Shown here one piece after another: positions 6,174 to 8,209 of a DNA stretch of 8,209 nt; position 1 is the stretch's first letter, and the number at the start of each line of letters is the position of its first letter. A program made the translations under genes and the position numbers. The DNA comes from Coriobacteriales bacterium. GTDB lineage: Bacteria; Actinomycetota; Coriobacteriia; Coriobacteriales; UBA8131. The notes under the pieces were generated by a model. It had not been told where the DNA came from and searched no databases. It was given only the letters and a program-made list of their open reading frames with translations. The stretch is taken from assembly GCA_031276475.1 (NCBI GenBank), contig JAISMZ010000034.1, positions 1 to 8,209 of the forward strand, in the 5' to 3' direction.

Positions 6174-7379
6174 TTAAAGCTGAGGCTTAAGGGAGGCGCC
6201 GATGGTCGCAAACCAGTAATACCACCAGCCCGGCACCTCGCGCAGCACCGTCAGCGCACTGGCAAGCGGCGCCTTGGCATCAACGCAGGGCACCGTCATA
6301 ACGTCAACGCCCTCGGCCAGAAAAAGCATCTTGACGCGCGCCAGATGATAGTAGTTGCTCACGGCCGCGACCCGCTCAAAGCCGTGCTCGCGCATCAGAG
6401 CAACGGTGTCGCGCGCCGTCGCCTGGGTGTTGGCGCCCTGAGCGTCCACCAGGATATCCGCGGCGGGCAGGCCCTGGGCAAGGGCATATTCGCGCATCGC
6501 CTCAGCCTCATCCACACCACCGATGTCCACGCCGCCGCTCATGATCAGCGCCCGGGCGTTGCCGGCGCGGTAAAACGCGATCGCCGTGTCCAGGCGATCC
6601 TGCAACACCTTAGAAGGCGTACCATCAGGCAGCACCTGCGCACCCAGCACGACGCAGGCGTCCACCCGACCGTTATAGGTGGTCGTACCAAAGCAAAGTA
6701 TCTGCCCGACCGGAAAAAGTACGCCGAGAGTGACAACGGTTGCGGCGATGGTAAAGACGCGGGGAAGAAGGGCGGGCCGCAGGCTCCTCGCAGCCTGCCT
6801 GTCGCTCGCGGCAAAATTCCCCTCGCCGCTCGCACTACCGCCACCCACAGCCCGCTTGCCGCTCGCGCCGCTGCCACCCACAGCCCGCTTGCCGTTCGCA
6901 CTACCGCCACCCACAGCCCCCTCGCCGCTCGCCTGCGCATCGACCGAGCGCCGGCGGCGGGCTAAAGCCGTACCGGCTCCTCGCAGCCGCACCCCAAAAC
7001 CGATGGCCGCCGCCAGGCAGACAAAGGCCGCAGCGATGAACAGCGAGAAAGGCAGAGGGAAACCCAAACGCACATCACCTGCAGCGGCAGCCGCAAAGAC
7101 AGCAACGGCGTTTAGGACGGCAAAGCCGGCAAACAGCAGACAAAGCGCAGCGCCCGCAAGACGGGCCGGCAGACCTGCGGGAACGCGCAGCACAAAGGCG
7201 TAGAGCACGACTGCCAGAGCAATCTGGGAGACGATGACAAGCGGCATTGGCAGGAAGGTCAGATCGATCCACCAGATGTTCAGATTGTAGGAAGTCCCAG
7301 CCAGAAAAGCCAGCACGCCTATCAGGCAGTAGGTGGCAAGAAAGCAGGCTATGCCACGGGCAATATCAAGCAGCGGCAC
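6174..7379 (-). CDS. DUF218 (YdcF/SanA/ElyC-type) polytopic membrane protein
   Basis: A 401-residue protein. From GTG 7379 it has four hydrophobic segments (about 4-28, 42-64, 72-101, 110-130), a low-complexity repeated linker (about 140-200), a fifth membrane helix (about 208-230) and a C-terminal DUF218 domain (about 240-375). Family landmarks are CVVLGAQV (242-249), a DRLDTAIAFYRAG helix (261-273), MSGGV (280-284), acidic residues E291 and E293, the NT pair (317-318) and NYYHLAR (342-348). Homologues such as ElyC and SanA act in envelope biogenesis; the reaction is not known here. An upstream ATG at 7466 is in frame but lies 100 bases inside DUF1385 and adds a peptide unlike the family, so the GTG with GGGAG at 10 bases is preferred. 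It overlaps the DUF1385 stop by 14 bases, suggesting coupled translation. No symbol is given because subfamilies cannot be separated by eye. Confidence 0.85.
   Translation of the reverse strand: MPLLDIARGIACFLATYCLIGVLAFLAGTSYNLNIWWIDLTFLPMPLVIVSQIALAVVLYAFVLRVPAGLPARLAGAALCLLFAGFAVLNAVAVFAAAAAGDVRLGFPLPFSLFIAAAFVCLAAAIGFGVRLRGAGTALARRRRSVDAQASGEGAVGGGSANGKRAVGGSGASGKRAVGGGSASGEGNFAASDRQAARSLRPALLPRVFTIAATVVTLGVLFPVGQILCFGTTTYNGRVDACVVLGAQVLPDGTPSKVLQDRLDTAIAFYRAGNARALIMSGGVDIGGVDEAEAMREYALAQGLPAADILVDAQGANTQATARDTVALMREHGFERVAAVSNYYHLARVKMLFLAEGVDVMTVPCVDAKAPLASALTVLREVPGWWYYWFATIGASLKPQL
6821..6939 (-). repeat. 33-bp tandem repeats in the DUF218 gene
   Basis: Three 33-base units begin at 6841, 6874 and 6907 (each opening ccacccacagcc on the plus strand), with a partial unit before them from about 6821. 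They encode an 11-residue Gly/Ser/Ala/Lys repeat of the GKRAVGGGSAS kind between membrane helices four and five. The frame is preserved. High identity between units suggests recent expansion. Confidence 0.88.
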
Positions 7380-7947
7380 CTGAATCCAGCTCCCGGGCCT
7401 GTTCGAGCTGCTCGCGGGCCAACACCATCTGCATGGCGGCGATGGCGGTTTGCAGCATCGAGTCATCGGGCTCGTTAGTGGTCAGGCGCTGAAGCTGCAA
7501 GCCCGGCCAGAGCACCACGCGCACCAGCGGATTCTCGGGACGCGAGCCGGCCCATTTTACCGTGACCTCATAGGAAAGCCCCGCTACCAGCGGCAAAAGG
7601 ATGACGCGCGAAATAATCACCAACACCAGACGGGCGATGCCATTGTGCACTCCCAGGGCATCAATCAGCACGTTCACCGGCACCAGGGTAAAGACCAGAA
7701 TGGCAACGATCATCGTCATGATCATGAAGGCCGTCCCGCAGCGCACATGAAGCGTGGGAAAGCGGCGGGCATTGCGCACGGTGAGCGGCAGGCCGTGCTC
7801 ATAGCAGTGGATGACCTTGTGCTCGGCGCCATGGTAGGCAAACATCCGGCGAATATCCGGCATTCGCCCGATCAGCCAGATATAAAAGATAAAGATCGCC
7901 ACCCGCAAAACGCCGTCCACGAGGTTCCAGAGTAAGGTCCGCTCGCC
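7366..7947 (-). pseudogene. DUF1385 (YqhQ-type) membrane protein, portion downstream of an in-frame TAG
   Basis: These 193 codons are the conserved C-terminal part of a DUF1385 protein. They begin directly after TAG 7948-7950 in the same frame. Visible are LWNLVDGVLRVAIFIFYIWL, the family motif YHGAEHKVIHCYE (about 7836-7798), HVRCGTAF, two further membrane segments and a VKWAGSRPENPLV stretch. Homology is continuous across the stop: the residues after it (GERTLLWNLVDG) belong to the domain and cannot be made from the later GTG at 7920 without losing nine codons. No ribosome site is seen before that GTG. The gene ends in TGA, overlapping the DUF218 start. It is either a nonsense-mutated gene, a sequencing error or a read-through product. 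The function of DUF1385 is unknown. Confidence 0.85.
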
Positions 7948-7950
7948 CTA
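7948..7950 (-). other. In-frame amber codon interrupting DUF1385
   Basis: The minus-strand context is GTG GGC GAC TAG GGC GAG CGG, with DUF1385-type sequence on both sides in one frame. TAG is one base from TAC or TAT, and an aromatic Tyr after Gly-acidic would fit the position as I remember relatives. TAG also ends rodZ and yajQ in this window, so it appears to be a working stop in this genome. Confidence 0.85.
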
Positions 7951-8209
7951 GTCGCCCACCAGCAAGTTGGTAACGATGGCTGGCAGCACGATGAAGATGC
8001 CAATACCCAAAAGCACACCGATAACCATGCTCAGGGTCATCAACGGTTTGGGGATGGCGGCAGAGTCCTCCGGGGATGCGGACGCAGACGACTCAACACG
8101 CTCGGCAGTGCCGGGCGCGGGCGCGTGTGACAAAAGGGGCGCTTCCGTTTTGTCATCTTTTTCAAGCGGAAGCGGGGACGGCTCAGAAAGCGGACACGGG
8201 GACGGTTCA
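7948..8209 (-). CDS. DUF1385 protein, upstream portion (partial; starts outside window, ends at in-frame TAG)
   Basis: The minus-strand frame is open from the right edge to TAG at 7948-7950, giving 86 residues. It begins with a hydrophilic Pro/Ser/Glu linker containing an imperfect repeat (EPSPCPLS then EPSPLPLE), continues through an Ala/Ser-rich stretch, and ends in one hydrophobic helix (LMTLSMVIGVLLGIGIFIVL, then PAIVTNLLVGD). Family proteins usually carry a GGQAVIEGVMMRG-like N-terminal part, which would lie beyond the edge. A TTG at 8133 could start a short 61-residue ORF, but no reason to start there is seen and the frame stays open upstream. The helix and the residues after the stop join into a normal DUF1385 sequence, so this is the same gene as the downstream piece. 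Confidence 0.75.
   Translation of the reverse strand, partial: EPSPCPLSEPSPLPLEKDDKTEAPLLSHAPAPGTAERVESSASASPEDSAAIPKPLMTLSMVIGVLLGIGIFIVLPAIVTNLLVGD
8161..8208 (-). repeat. Imperfect 24-bp direct repeat at the right edge
   Basis: Two adjacent 24-base units, both containing a ggggacgg core on the plus strand, differ at about six positions and encode EPSPCPLS and EPSPLPLE in the DUF1385 linker. The array may continue beyond the window. Confidence 0.6.

Noticed and set aside
6821..6939. Possible CRISPR-like array
   Set aside because: The units are directly tandem without unique spacers and keep the reading frame, so this is a coding minisatellite.
6120..6965. 281-codon plus-strand ORF
   Set aside because: Antisense to the DUF218 gene, including its 33-bp repeats; low-complexity translation without recognisable domains.
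7380..7466. Upstream ATG start for the DUF218 protein
   Set aside because: It would overlap DUF1385 by about 100 bases and add a Cys/Pro/Trp-rich peptide; GTG 7379 has a ribosome site and begins just before the first membrane helix.
7948..7950. Pyrrolysine or general TAG recoding
   Set aside because: TAG ends yajQ and rodZ at natural protein ends here, and no suppressor tRNA or pyl gene is in the window; kept only as a remote option.

Overview
The window is GC-rich (about 60% by eye) chromosomal DNA in which every supported gene lies on the minus strand. In order of transcription, from right to left, these are: a DUF1385 (YqhQ-type) membrane protein interrupted by an in-frame TAG, a DUF218 (YdcF/SanA/ElyC-type) membrane protein, the DNA translocase FtsK, the cell-shape protein RodZ, the nucleotide-binding protein YajQ, and the start of MtnA (5-methylthioribose-1-phosphate isomerase), which runs off the left edge. 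The large open frames on the plus strand are antisense shadows of these genes. Their protein sequences and the FtsK-RodZ order suggest an actinobacterium of the Coriobacteriia type. That placement is inference from remembered families, not from a search.

Layout: 7366-8209 holds DUF1385 in two in-frame pieces split by TAG at 7948-7950. The DUF218 gene (6174-7379) starts 14 bases inside the end of DUF1385, so the two look translationally coupled. A spacer of about 300 bases (5871-6173) follows, with a 7-bp stem-loop, a plausible intrinsic terminator, candidate ftsK promoter elements and an eight-codon minicistron just before ftsK. ftsK (3117-5870) is followed 64 bases later by rodZ (1787-3052), 103 bases later by yajQ (1183-1683), and 11 bases later by mtnA (1-1171).

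DUF218, FtsK and RodZ all belong to families acting at the cell envelope or the division site, so the middle of the window reads as an envelope, division and chromosome-segregation cluster. YajQ and MtnA form a tight pair at the end.

The most notable features are the amber codon inside an otherwise well-conserved DUF1385 gene, and a recurrent habit of Ala/Gly/Ser-rich, partly tandemly repeated in-frame insertions in core proteins: the FtsK motor domain and linker, the DUF218 linker, MtnA and the RodZ tail. I found no mobile element, CRISPR array, tRNA or rRNA, and no convincing undescribed system.
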